From: Mycobacterium sp. URHB0044
GTDB lineage: Bacteria > Actinomycetota > Actinomycetes > Mycobacteriales > Mycobacteriaceae
Reading direction: 5' to 3'
Assembly: GCF_000620625.1 (NCBI RefSeq)
Contig: NZ_JIAW01000025.1
Location: forward strand, 1 to 64,000
Length of the DNA: 64,000 nt
Below, in pieces: positions 15,880-24,371 of this stretch; position 1 is the first letter of the stretch, and each line of letters begins with the position of its first letter. Position numbers and translations under genes: made by a program. The notes under the pieces are model-generated. The model was not told where the DNA came from and did no database searches. It saw only the letters and a list, made by a program, of their open reading frames with translations.

Positions 15880-17069
15880 CGGGTCTGACCGTACGGTCCA
15901 GCCTGTTGCCGCGCCCCTTGCGCAACGAATCGCTGCCAGGCGAAGACCTTTCCGGGGGTTGGGCGCCGGACGTCTGGCTTGGCGCACCCGCGCCTGGCGG
16001 ATTGGCACTGCCGCCAGCCAACCCGACCATGGCATGGATGTACTCCCCGCGCGGGGTGTTCTTCGACCAGGATCACTTCGTGGTCGCGGATTCGGGCAAC
16101 CATCGGGTGCTGATCTGGCACGGGATGCCGACCCACGATGAACAGCCCGCCGACGTGGTACTCGGGCAGCCCGACGGCACCACCGAGGGCCACGCCGCGG
16201 GCGGCCGCGGTCCCGAGAACGGAATGAACCTGCCCACCGGCGTGCTGATCCACGACGGGCGGCTCGTCGTCGCCGACGCCTGGCATCACCGCATCCTGGT
16301 GTGGTCGACGATTCCGGAAACAAACTCTGTACCACCAGATTTCGTGCTCGGACAGGTGGATTTCTCGGCGGTCGAGCCGAATGCCGGGGGCGAGTGCACC
16401 GCGTCGTCGCTTTACTGGCCATTCGGCATTGCGATCGTCGGCTCGACGTTCTGGGTCGCAGACACCGGAAACCGACGGGTGCTGGGATGGCACGGCGGAC
16501 TACCGGAGCCCGGCCAGCCCGCCGACGTCGTACTCGGCCAGCCCGACGGTTCCAGTCGCGAGGAAAACCGCGGGGAAGACGTTGGGCCGGCCAGTTTTCG
16601 GTGGCCGCACAACATCACCGGCAACGAAGATCTGCTACTCGTCGCAGATGCCGGCGACCATCGCGTGCTCGGCTGGTCACCTGCGCCCGACGCAGACCGT
16701 GCCGCTGACCGGGTACTCGGCCAACCAGACCTGGTCACCGCCCGCGAATGGCCGTACGGCCCCCACCGCGCCGACCGGTTCAGGTTCCCCTACGCCGCCT
16801 GCATGGACGGCAGCGGCGAGTATGGCGACCGGTTGGCGATCGCGGACACCGCGAACAACCGGGTACTTCTGTGGGACGAACCGTCGATCGACGGGCAGGC
16901 CGCCGACTATGTCCTGGCCCAACCGACATTCGCGGCCAACGGCGAAAACCGCTGGAACGCAGTCACTCGTGACTCCCTGTGTTGGCCGTATGGCGTGTGG
17001 CTACATGGTGACCGCTTGGCGGTCGCAGACTCGGGCAACAACCGCATCGTCGTTTGGCGAAGACGATGA
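15876..17069 (+). CDS. NHL-repeat beta-propeller protein
   Basis: The start is the ATG at 15876 overlapping the hucE stop, giving 397 residues. Six NHL repeats are visible, each with a core such as VVADSGNHRVLIW, VVADAWHHRILVW, WVADTGNRRVLGW, LVADAGDHRVLGW, AIADTANNRVLLW and AVADSGNNRIVVW, separated by a recurring ADxVLGQPD linker. Six repeats fit a closed six-bladed propeller. There is no signal peptide, so it should be cytoplasmic. NHL propellers mostly mediate protein contacts; its role in Huc function is unknown. Coupled by ATGA to hypF. Confidence 0.93.
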   Translation: MTGLTVRSSLLPRPLRNESLPGEDLSGGWAPDVWLGAPAPGGLALPPANPTMAWMYSPRGVFFDQDHFVVADSGNHRVLIWHGMPTHDEQPADVVLGQPDGTTEGHAAGGRGPENGMNLPTGVLIHDGRLVVADAWHHRILVWSTIPETNSVPPDFVLGQVDFSAVEPNAGGECTASSLYWPFGIAIVGSTFWVADTGNRRVLGWHGGLPEPGQPADVVLGQPDGSSREENRGEDVGPASFRWPHNITGNEDLLLVADAGDHRVLGWSPAPDADRAADRVLGQPDLVTAREWPYGPHRADRFRFPYAACMDGSGEYGDRLAIADTANNRVLLWDEPSIDGQAADYVLAQPTFAANGENRWNAVTRDSLCWPYGVWLHGDRLAVADSGNNRIVVWRRR

Positions 17070-19447
17070 TCGACGCGCCGGCACCGCCACAACTCGCGCC
17101 GTCGCAGCGGCGCCGCTGCACCGTGACCGGAGTGGTGCAGGGAGTGGGCTTCCGCCCCTTCGTTCACCGTGTGGCGACCGAGCTGGGTCTGCGGGGTTTC
17201 GTCGGCAATGACTCGGCGGCCGTCTTCATCGAAGTCGAAGGGCCGCCAGCTGCGATCAGTGCGTTCAGTCGCCGTCTCACCACCGAAGCTCCTCCGCTGG
17301 CAGTGATCAGCGATGTTTCCTGGAGCGACGTCACCGCACAATCGCCAGGCGACACGGGTTTTCACATCGTCAGCAGCCAGACCGTCGACGCGGCGCCGAC
17401 GCCCATTCCGCCGGACGTCGCAGTCTGCGGAGACTGCGTCAGTGAGCTCTTCGATCCCTCGAACCGGCGGTTCCGGCACCCCTTCGTCACGTGCACGAAC
17501 TGCGGTCCGCGTTTCACGATCATCCGCGGACTTCCATATGACCGGCCCGCGACCACGATGGCCGACTTCCCCATGTGCGAACGCTGCGCGGTGGAATACG
17601 ACGACCCCGCCGATCGCCGGTTCCACGCACAGCCCATCGCGTGTCCGCAGTGCGGGCCGACGTTGTGGTTCACCGGCCCCGGCGTCCGGAACACCCAGGT
17701 CGACGCGGCGCTGGTGGCGACGCAGCAGGCACTTGCCACCGGCGCCATCGTCGCCATCAAGGGCATCGGCGGCTATCACCTCGGATGTGCGGCCGACAAT
17801 CCCACAGCCATCGCGAAGCTGCGGCAACGAAAGGCGCGGCTTGGCAAGCCCTTCGCCATCATGGTCGACGGGCTTGCCGCCGCGCACGCCTACGCCGAGA
17901 TCAACGACGCCGAGGCCGCACTTCTGAGCAGCCCCGCTCGGCCCGTGGTGTTGTTGCGACGCAGAACCGACGCGCCCATCGATGCCGCAGTGGCGCCAGG
18001 CAACCCGTTCATCGGCGTGCTGCTCCCGTACTCGCCGATTCATCATCTGTTGTTCGCACCCGTACCCGATTCGGGCATCGACCCGCCCCGAGCGATAGTC
18101 CTGACGAGCGCCAACCGTTCCGACGACCCGATCTGCTACACCGAAGACGACGTGGCCAAACGGCTACCCGCCCTCGCCGATGCGGTCCTCGACCACGACC
18201 GGCCGATCCATCTTCCGTGCGACGACTCGGTGGTGCGGGTCCTCGATGACCGGGAGTATCCGATCCGCCGCTCGCGGGGATACGCACCGCTCCCCGTCGA
18301 ACTCGGATTCGTCGGCCCTCCGGTGCTTGCCGTGGGCGGCGAGCTCAAGAACACCTTCTGCCTGACCGACGGCCAGCGGGCGTACTGCTCGGCGCACATC
18401 GGCGACATGGGAACCGTCGCCACATTGAAGGCCTTTACCCGGTCGGTGCGCCAGCTCTACGAGATGCGGGGGCACCCCGCGCGGCTGGCCGCCGACCTGC
18501 ATCCGCGCTACGTGACGCGAAACTGGGCCGAGCACAACGCCGGTGACCGTCCGCTCGATCTCGTCCAACACCATCATGCCCACGTCGTTTCACTACTGAC
18601 GGAACACGGAATGCTGGGTGAACCCATCATCGGGGTCGCATTCGACGGCACCGGTTTCGGGTGCGACGACACCGTTTGGGGTGGCGAGATCCTGCGGCTG
18701 GGCGCAGACAGTCATCGCTTCACTCGCGTGGGGCACCTCGCCGAGACACCGTTGGCTGGAGGGGATGCCGCGGTACGCAACCCTTGGCGCATGGCGCTGG
18801 CCCACCTTTGGCACGCCCGCGTGTTGTGGTCGGCCGAGATGGCCCCCGTCCGAGCCGCCACTCCGGCCGAATTGCGGTTGTTGCGCACGCAATTCGCGAC
18901 AGGTCGCGGCTGCGTGATGACAACCAGCATGGGTCGTCTGTTCGACGCGGTCGCTTCCCTGCTCGACGTGCGACACCACATCGACTACGAAGGCCAGGCC
19001 GCGATCGAACTCGAAGTGCTCGCGGGATCGGTCCATGATGAGCCCGCAGGAGTCTCGCTGCGCATGGCTGTCGGCGCCGACGGAATCTTCGATCCCGCGC
19101 CGATGATCGTCGCCATCGCCGGAGCGCTGCGTGACGGTGCGGCACCGGCAGCGCTTGCCGCGGCTTTCCATCACGCGGTCGCCGTGGCGGTCACCGAGGT
19201 GGTCAGCGACGTTGCCGGCGACACGCGGACGGTCGGTCTCACGGGCGGAGTCTTCCAGAATGTGCTGCTGCTGCGGCTATGCCGTGACCTCCTAGAGAAT
19301 GCGGGTTTCACAGTGCTCACCCATCGACTGGTTCCGCCCAACGATGGCGGGCTCGCTCTTGGTCAGGCCGCGATATCGGCGCTGACCGCGCTGGACGCGT
19401 CGGCACGAGCCGACGCAACGATGGGAAGGACCACGCAATGTGTCTAG
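17066..19447 (+). CDS. hypF: Carbamoyltransferase HypF
   Basis: Makes the cyanide-ligand precursor: transfers a carbamoyl group from carbamoyl phosphate, via carbamoyl-AMP, to the HypE C-terminal cysteine. The 793-residue protein has all domains in order: acylphosphatase (GVVQGVGFRPFVHRVA, about 20-105), two zinc fingers (CGDC-x18-CTNC and CERC-x18-CPQC), a YrdC-like domain (about 200-380) and the Kae1-like carbamoyltransferase domain (HHHAHVVSLL, FDGTGFG, LTGGVFQN). ATG 17066 overlaps the propeller-gene stop; the C-terminus overlaps hypC by 10 bases. Confidence 0.98.
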   Translation: MIDAPAPPQLAPSQRRRCTVTGVVQGVGFRPFVHRVATELGLRGFVGNDSAAVFIEVEGPPAAISAFSRRLTTEAPPLAVISDVSWSDVTAQSPGDTGFHIVSSQTVDAAPTPIPPDVAVCGDCVSELFDPSNRRFRHPFVTCTNCGPRFTIIRGLPYDRPATTMADFPMCERCAVEYDDPADRRFHAQPIACPQCGPTLWFTGPGVRNTQVDAALVATQQALATGAIVAIKGIGGYHLGCAADNPTAIAKLRQRKARLGKPFAIMVDGLAAAHAYAEINDAEAALLSSPARPVVLLRRRTDAPIDAAVAPGNPFIGVLLPYSPIHHLLFAPVPDSGIDPPRAIVLTSANRSDDPICYTEDDVAKRLPALADAVLDHDRPIHLPCDDSVVRVLDDREYPIRRSRGYAPLPVELGFVGPPVLAVGGELKNTFCLTDGQRAYCSAHIGDMGTVATLKAFTRSVRQLYEMRGHPARLAADLHPRYVTRNWAEHNAGDRPLDLVQHHHAHVVSLLTEHGMLGEPIIGVAFDGTGFGCDDTVWGGEILRLGADSHRFTRVGHLAETPLAGGDAAVRNPWRMALAHLWHARVLWSAEMAPVRAATPAELRLLRTQFATGRGCVMTTSMGRLFDAVASLLDVRHHIDYEGQAAIELEVLAGSVHDEPAGVSLRMAVGADGIFDPAPMIVAIAGALRDGAAPAALAAAFHHAVAVAVTEVVSDVAGDTRTVGLTGGVFQNVLLLRLCRDLLENAGFTVLTHRLVPPNDGGLALGQAAISALTALDASARADATMGRTTQCV

Positions 19448-19689
19448 GGATCCCCGGGCGGATCACCGAGATCTGGGACGCTCCCACCGGGGGCCGGTTC
19501 GCGAAGATCGCGTTCGGCGACCAGATCAAGACCGCGTGCCTGGCGTACCTTCCGGATCTCGAGATTGGTGACTACACCATCGTGCATGCAGGGTTCGCGC
19601 TTACCCGCATCGATGAAGCGTCCGCGCAACAGACGCTCGCGACGATGCGCGAGTATGGCGTATTCGGCGATCAGGAGGCCGCTTCGTGA
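19438..19689 (+). CDS. hypC: Hydrogenase assembly chaperone HypC, copy 1
   Basis: Small chaperone that works with HypD in building the Fe(CN)2(CO) unit and carries it to the large subunit. 83 residues, with the essential N-terminal MCLGIPG (Cys2) and the C-terminal GDYTIVHAGFALTRID motif. It overlaps hypF by 10 bases and the next gene by GTGA. It shares the N- and C-terminal signature with the second copy at 22189 but differs throughout the middle. Confidence 0.96.
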   Translation: MCLGIPGRITEIWDAPTGGRFAKIAFGDQIKTACLAYLPDLEIGDYTIVHAGFALTRIDEASAQQTLATMREYGVFGDQEAAS

Positions 19690-20408
19690 CCGCGGCAACG
19701 CGCTTCGAGATGTCACCCGACCTGGCAGCTGACCTCGCGACCACCTCCTTTGCTCTCGCGCAACGGTTCTCGGCAGGAGCAACGCTGTGGTGCATCGCGC
19801 CAAGCTGTTCACCGCACGCCCAACACATCGCAGTGGAGTTCGTTCACCCAGCGATCATCGGCAAACGGGCCCTACCCGCCGTCGCATTGGCCGGACCGGA
19901 TCTGATTGGGCAGGTACGGGTATCGGCCCGCGCCGGCGACGTAGTGATCGCGGTTGGTGACGCGACCGACCACGACCTACGTGCGGTGATGCGGCGCGCT
20001 CCGGCGTGGGGAGTGTCCACGATCTGGATCGGCAACGGTGAGCGACCCGAGGCAGGTGCCGCCGACCACGTCCTCTGGCTTGACGATCCCGATCCGCGCC
20101 TGCGTGCGACCGGCGACTACGTCTTGATGTACCACCTGCTCTGGGAGCTGAGCCACGTGTGCTTCGAACACCCGGGTTTGTTGACGCCTCCGGCGCAGGA
20201 GTGCACCGAAGAGGTCTGCATCACCTGCAGTGACGAAGGTCGTCTTGCGGAGGTCATTTCGGCTGCGGCCGATGGAACCGCGTCGGTGCGTAGCGCCCAG
20301 GGCACCGAGAGCATCATCACCGCACTGACCGGTCCCGTGTCGTCCGGCGATCTGGTTCTCGTCCACGCCGGAATGGCGATCAGCAGGCTCGGTGAGGACG
20401 GACGATGA
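19686..20408 (+). CDS. SIS-like domain fused to a HypC-like domain
   Basis: A 240-residue protein. Residues about 1-165 look like a degenerate SIS (sugar-isomerase) domain: RVSARAGDVVIAVGDATDHD in the position of the phosphate-binding strand-turn, then WGVSTIWIGNGERPEAGAADH. Residues about 172-240 match HypC in outline: a cysteine-bearing ECTEEVCITC start in place of MCLGIPG, a beta core, and SGDLVLVHAGMAISRL, nearly the same as the HypC ending. This gives the operon three HypC-type modules. The GTG start overlaps hypC; the stop overlaps the next SIS gene. Function unknown. Confidence 0.85.
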   Translation: MTAATRFEMSPDLAADLATTSFALAQRFSAGATLWCIAPSCSPHAQHIAVEFVHPAIIGKRALPAVALAGPDLIGQVRVSARAGDVVIAVGDATDHDLRAVMRRAPAWGVSTIWIGNGERPEAGAADHVLWLDDPDPRLRATGDYVLMYHLLWELSHVCFEHPGLLTPPAQECTEEVCITCSDEGRLAEVISAAADGTASVRSAQGTESIITALTGPVSSGDLVLVHAGMAISRLGEDGR

Positions 20409-21067
20409 ACCAACAGCGTCTCGACGAAGCGACCAGTTTCCTGTATCCGTTCATCGACGGCGATGAAGATGACGTGGGCACGCTTCTCACCGATCTTGCC
20501 GAGTCGGCACTGGGCAAGGCCGCAGAAAGCGCTGCGCTGCGCCGATCTACGCTTGACTCTTGTGCAGAACTCGTCCGTCGAGCGGGCGGTGAGATGGCGC
20601 GCCGGTTCAGCGCGGGGGGCCGCCTCTTCACGTTCGGCAACGGCGGAAGCTCGACGGATGCCAGCACGTTGGCCGCGTTGTTCGCCCAACCTCCGACGGG
20701 ACAGCCGCTTCCGGCGTGGTCACTGACGGCCGACCAGGCGGTTCTGACCGCGCTGGGCAATGACGTTGGCTTCGATCTGGTGTTCGCCCGTCAGCTGATC
20801 GCGCGGGCCGGCGCCGGCGACATCGCGGTCGCGATGTCGACCAGCGGCAACTCGACCGACTTGGTTCTGGGATTGCGGGAAGCACACAGACGCGGGATGT
20901 ACACCGTCGGGTTCGCCGGGTACGACGGCGGTGACTTCGCCGCCAACCCCGACGTCGACGTCTGCCTGGTCGTCCGGTCACAGAGCGTCCACCGGATCCA
21001 GGAATCCCAGGCCCGCTTGGCATACGAGCTATGGGCGACGGTACAAGCGGAAACGAGCCTGCGATGA
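20405..21067 (+). CDS. SIS-domain protein, phosphoheptose isomerase (GmhA)-like
   Basis: A 220-residue SIS protein resembling D-sedoheptulose-7-phosphate isomerases: substrate loops FGNGGSSTDA (about residues 78-87) and AMSTSGNSTDLVLGLREAHRRG (about 139 onward, shown only in part elsewhere), and an N-terminal helical segment. Mycobacteria do not make the heptose of Gram-negative LPS, and the gene is locked between the SIS-HypC fusion and hypE by ATGA overlaps, so a role in hydrogenase maturation is more likely than sugar metabolism. Its substrate is unknown; CBB sugar phosphates such as sedoheptulose-7-phosphate are a speculative option. Confidence 0.88.
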   Translation: MNQQRLDEATSFLYPFIDGDEDDVGTLLTDLAESALGKAAESAALRRSTLDSCAELVRRAGGEMARRFSAGGRLFTFGNGGSSTDASTLAALFAQPPTGQPLPAWSLTADQAVLTALGNDVGFDLVFARQLIARAGAGDIAVAMSTSGNSTDLVLGLREAHRRGMYTVGFAGYDGGDFAANPDVDVCLVVRSQSVHRIQESQARLAYELWATVQAETSLR

Positions 21068-22176
21068 GAGACCACGTCACCGAATACCTGGACTCCGGAC
21101 CGTCATTTCGCGAGGGCGAAGTGATCGAACGCATCGACACGTTCCGCAAGCGGCGGCCCCGACTGCGCGACACCGTCGTCACCCTCGCCCATGGTGCGGG
21201 CGGCAAGGCGTCGGCCGCTTTGGTCGACGCGGTGTTCGTCGAGGCATTCCGCAATCCGCACCTCGAATCACTCGGCGACGGAGCCGTCATCGCCCTGCCC
21301 GGCGGACACCGAATGGCGATGTCCACCGATTCATTCGTCGTGCAGCCACTGCGTTTTCCCGGCGGGTCGATCGGACACCTCGCAGTGCACGGCACGCTCA
21401 ACGACCTCGCGATGGCGGGGGCGGTACCGTCGTGGCTCACCGCGGCATTCGTTCTCGAAGAGGGCTTTCCGATCGACGAACTGCGCGAGATCGTCGGCGA
21501 CATGGCCGCGGCGGCAGTGGCCGCCAACGTCCAGATCGTCACGGGCGACACGAAAGTCGTCCCGAGGGGCGCAGCCGATGGCATGTTCATCACGACCGCC
21601 GGCGCCGGCATCGTCCCGACCGGTCGCGAGTTGTCCCCGGCGAACGTCCGACCGGGCGACAAGTTGCTCATCTCCGGGACCATCGGCGACCACGGCATGG
21701 CCGTGATGCTGGCCCGCGGGGATCTCGCGATCGAGGCGGACATCCGCTCCGATACCGCCTCGGTCAGCGGCATGGTGGAGCGGTTGCTCGAAGCGGCTCC
21801 GTCGACACGTTGGATGCGCGATCCCACCCGCGGCGGTGTCGGCACGGTGTGCAACGAGCTCGCGCAGGCCTGCGGCCTCGCGGTCGTCATCGAGGAAGAC
21901 CGCCTGCCGGTACGGCCCGAGGTCGCGGGCGCATGTGAAATGCTCGGCATAGACCCGCTTTACGTCGCCAACGAAGGAAAGTTCCTCGCCGTCGTCGACC
22001 CGCAAGAGGCAGACGCGGCGCTTGCTGCGCTTCGTTCGGACCCCGCTGGCCTCTTCGCCACCGAAATCGGACGCATCGCCGACGAACCGGCCGCCACCGT
22101 GGTGCTACGCACCGCATTTGGCGGCACCCGAATCGTCGACATGCTCGTCGGCGACCCATTGCCCCGGATCTGCTGA
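21064..22176 (+). CDS. hypE: Hydrogenase maturation protein HypE
   Basis: Dehydrates the carbamoyl group placed on its C-terminal cysteine to a thiocyanate, the CN donor. The 370-residue protein ends in the diagnostic PRIC, with the accepting cysteine last. PurM-like ATP-binding features are present: AHGAGGKASAALVD, MSTDSFVVQPLRFPGG, ISGTIGDHGMAVM and DPTRGGVGTVCNELA. The ATG at 21064 overlapping the SIS stop is chosen over an upstream in-frame start. Confidence 0.98.
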   Translation: MRDHVTEYLDSGPSFREGEVIERIDTFRKRRPRLRDTVVTLAHGAGGKASAALVDAVFVEAFRNPHLESLGDGAVIALPGGHRMAMSTDSFVVQPLRFPGGSIGHLAVHGTLNDLAMAGAVPSWLTAAFVLEEGFPIDELREIVGDMAAAAVAANVQIVTGDTKVVPRGAADGMFITTAGAGIVPTGRELSPANVRPGDKLLISGTIGDHGMAVMLARGDLAIEADIRSDTASVSGMVERLLEAAPSTRWMRDPTRGGVGTVCNELAQACGLAVVIEEDRLPVRPEVAGACEMLGIDPLYVANEGKFLAVVDPQEADAALAALRSDPAGLFATEIGRIADEPAATVVLRTAFGGTRIVDMLVGDPLPRIC

Positions 22177-22188
22177 GAGGACACTCGT

Positions 22189-22461
22189 ATGTGTTTGGGA
22201 ATTCCCGGACGGATCGTCGAAATCACCGACGCCGTGAACTGCCTGGCGAAGGTGGACGTCAGTGGCGTGCGCAGGATCATCAGCGTTCGACTGCTCGAGA
22301 AGGACATGCCGAACCCCGACGAGTGGGTGCTGGTCCACGTCGGGTTCGCGATGGCGAAGATCGACGAAACGGAGGCCCTGCTCACACTGGCCGCGGTCCA
22401 GAAGCTGGGCGAAGCCTATTCCGACGAGATCGAAGCATTCGACTCGTCATCGATCATCTGA
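22189..22461 (+). CDS. hypC: Hydrogenase assembly chaperone HypC, copy 2
   Basis: 90 residues, starting MCLGIPGRIVEI with the essential Cys2 and containing PDEWVLVHVGFAMAKIDE. A GAGAGGA box precedes the ATG by 8 bases. It lies directly ahead of hypD, the usual HypC partner, so it may be the main Fe-site scaffold partner while copy 1 serves another step or another large subunit; that division of labour is inferred. Confidence 0.96.
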   Translation: MCLGIPGRIVEITDAVNCLAKVDVSGVRRIISVRLLEKDMPNPDEWVLVHVGFAMAKIDETEALLTLAAVQKLGEAYSDEIEAFDSSSII

Positions 22462-22476
22462 CCTGGAGGCGAGAAC

Positions 22477-23622
22477 ATGCGATTCGTTGATGAGTTCCGT
22501 GACCCCGCTGCAGCGCGAAAGCTGTTGACGGCCATCGAGACGCTGGCACGTTCAGGCGCGTCGGACGACCATTTCAAGTTCATGGAGGTGTGCGGCGGGC
22601 ATACCCACACCATCTACAGGCACGGCATCGAGCACCTGCTGCCGGAGAACGTCGAGCTGGTGCACGGGCCCGGCTGCCCCGTGTGCGTGATCCCGATGGG
22701 CAGGGTGGACGACGCGATCTGGTTGGCGCGCCAACCGAATGTCATCTTCACGTGCTTCGGCGACATGATGCGAGTCCCCGGCTCGGACGGCAGCCTCCTC
22801 GACGCCAAAGCCGGCGGGGCCGATGTTCGGTTCGTCTACTCGCCGTTGGACGCTCTGAAGCTGGCCGTCGACAACCCCGGCAAGCAGGTCGTGTTCTTCG
22901 CCATCGGCTTCGAAACGACCGCGCCCTCAACGGCAGTCACGCTCGTTCGGGCGCGGGAGCTCGGTATCGCGAACTTCAGCGTGTTCTGCAACCACGTGAC
23001 CATCGTGCCGCCGATCAAGGCGATACTGGAATCCCCCGACCTTCGACTGTCCGGCTTCCTCGGGCCGGGGCACGTCTCCACCGTCGTCGGCAACCGGCCG
23101 TACCGTTTCGTACCCGACGTCTACGGCAAGCCGTTGGTCGTCGCCGGGTTCGAGCCGCTCGACATTCTGGCTTCGGTCGCCATGCTGCTGCGGCAGATCC
23201 GCGAGGGGCGCTGCGAAGTCGAGAATCAGTACTCGCGCGTGGTGCAGGAAGAGGGCAACCCGGCGGCACTGGCACTGATGGCCGAGGTGTTCGCGTTGCG
23301 GCCACACTTCGAGTGGCGTGGCTTGGGATTCATCTCTCAGAGTGCGTTGCGGCTTCGCGATGAACTGGCCGACTTCGATGCCGAGCAGCGGTACGCGTTG
23401 CCGGGAGTGCGGGTCGCCGACCCGAAGGCCTGTCAGTGTGGCGAGGTGCTCAAAGGCGTCCTCAAACCGTGGGAATGCAAGGTCTTCGGCACGGCGTGCA
23501 CCCCAGAGACCCCCATCGGTACCTGCATGGTCTCCCCCGAGGGCGCGTGCGCGGCGTACTACAACTTCGGGCGGCTACACCGCGACGCCGCCACGCTGAT
23601 CGGGCAAGGTACTTCAGCGTGA
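22477..23622 (+). CDS. hypD: Hydrogenase maturation protein HypD
   Basis: Iron-sulfur protein on which the Fe(CN)2(CO) group is assembled with HypC. 381 residues with the family cysteine motifs: FMEVCGGHTHTIYRHG, GPGCPVCVIP, IGFETTAPSTA, and the C-terminal cluster ligands in ACQCGEVL, WECKVFGTACTPE and GTCMVSPEGACAAYY. A GGAGG-type box lies ahead of the ATG. Coupled to the next gene by GTGA. Confidence 0.98.
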   Translation: MRFVDEFRDPAAARKLLTAIETLARSGASDDHFKFMEVCGGHTHTIYRHGIEHLLPENVELVHGPGCPVCVIPMGRVDDAIWLARQPNVIFTCFGDMMRVPGSDGSLLDAKAGGADVRFVYSPLDALKLAVDNPGKQVVFFAIGFETTAPSTAVTLVRARELGIANFSVFCNHVTIVPPIKAILESPDLRLSGFLGPGHVSTVVGNRPYRFVPDVYGKPLVVAGFEPLDILASVAMLLRQIREGRCEVENQYSRVVQEEGNPAALALMAEVFALRPHFEWRGLGFISQSALRLRDELADFDAEQRYALPGVRVADPKACQCGEVLKGVLKPWECKVFGTACTPETPIGTCMVSPEGACAAYYNFGRLHRDAATLIGQGTSA

Positions 23623-24371
23623 CAGCCGCCCCCCTCGCAGATACTCGCGGTGCGGACATGTTCGCCCGCTACGCCCATGCTCCCAATCAACTCGGATACT
23701 GCGGGCCTCCTGACTCCCCCGCGCTAGTGGGTGGCTCGCGCGACCAGATCCAGGCGGCGGCCAAACAGTTCACCGGCGCGTGGCCATATCTGCGGGTGCT
23801 GTCCCAGATGACCGGCATCGACGATCCCCTGGATCATCGCATCGTCGAATCGTATTGGCTCGGCGGCGGAGTCGGTTCCGCACTGGACCCCGAAGCGTTC
23901 ACCGCCGAGCTATTGGCCGTGATCGGTCCGCAGGCCGGTCACTACTGGAGTCATCTCACCCCCGAGCTCGCCGACGAGGCGGCACCCGACCACGGCTTCC
24001 ACGTGTTCGCCGTGTACCCCTGGTCACGGTTGCTCGGGACCGCCGCGCACGAACATCCCCTGTTCGTCCTCGACAACTGCCGCATATCCTGGGGCACCGT
24101 GTTGTCGAGCGACGGCGTCATGGCCGTCGTTCTTTCCCGAAGCCTGTGCTGGGACGGCTCGGCGCTGTCGCTATCGCCACGGCAGACGCGCAGAGTCGAG
24201 ACGCGCATCGATTCGAATCGACACGCCGACGTCGTGCCGGGTGATCATGTCGCACTGCACTGGGGAAGGGTGTGCGATCACCTCACACCCGAACAGGTCG
24301 CAACCCTGGAGGCCAGCACTGAACGGCAACTGCAGGCCACCAATCGTCGGCTTGGCGCCGTAAAGCCATGA
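23619..24371 (+). CDS. Uncharacterised hydrogenase-operon protein (DUF6390-like)
   Basis: A 250-residue protein of unknown function; from memory it resembles a family (DUF6390) found in actinobacterial hydrogenase operons. Visible blocks are MFARYAHAPNQLGYCGPPD near the N-terminus, VESYWLGGGVGSALD, HGFHVFAVYPWSRLLG and NCRISWGTVLS. The mixed helix/strand pattern and absence of a signal peptide suggest a soluble cytoplasmic protein. The GTG start overlaps the hypD stop, and the stop overlaps the last operon gene, so it is part of the maturation block. Confidence 0.85.
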   Translation: MTAAPLADTRGADMFARYAHAPNQLGYCGPPDSPALVGGSRDQIQAAAKQFTGAWPYLRVLSQMTGIDDPLDHRIVESYWLGGGVGSALDPEAFTAELLAVIGPQAGHYWSHLTPELADEAAPDHGFHVFAVYPWSRLLGTAAHEHPLFVLDNCRISWGTVLSSDGVMAVVLSRSLCWDGSALSLSPRQTRRVETRIDSNRHADVVPGDHVALHWGRVCDHLTPEQVATLEASTERQLQATNRRLGAVKP

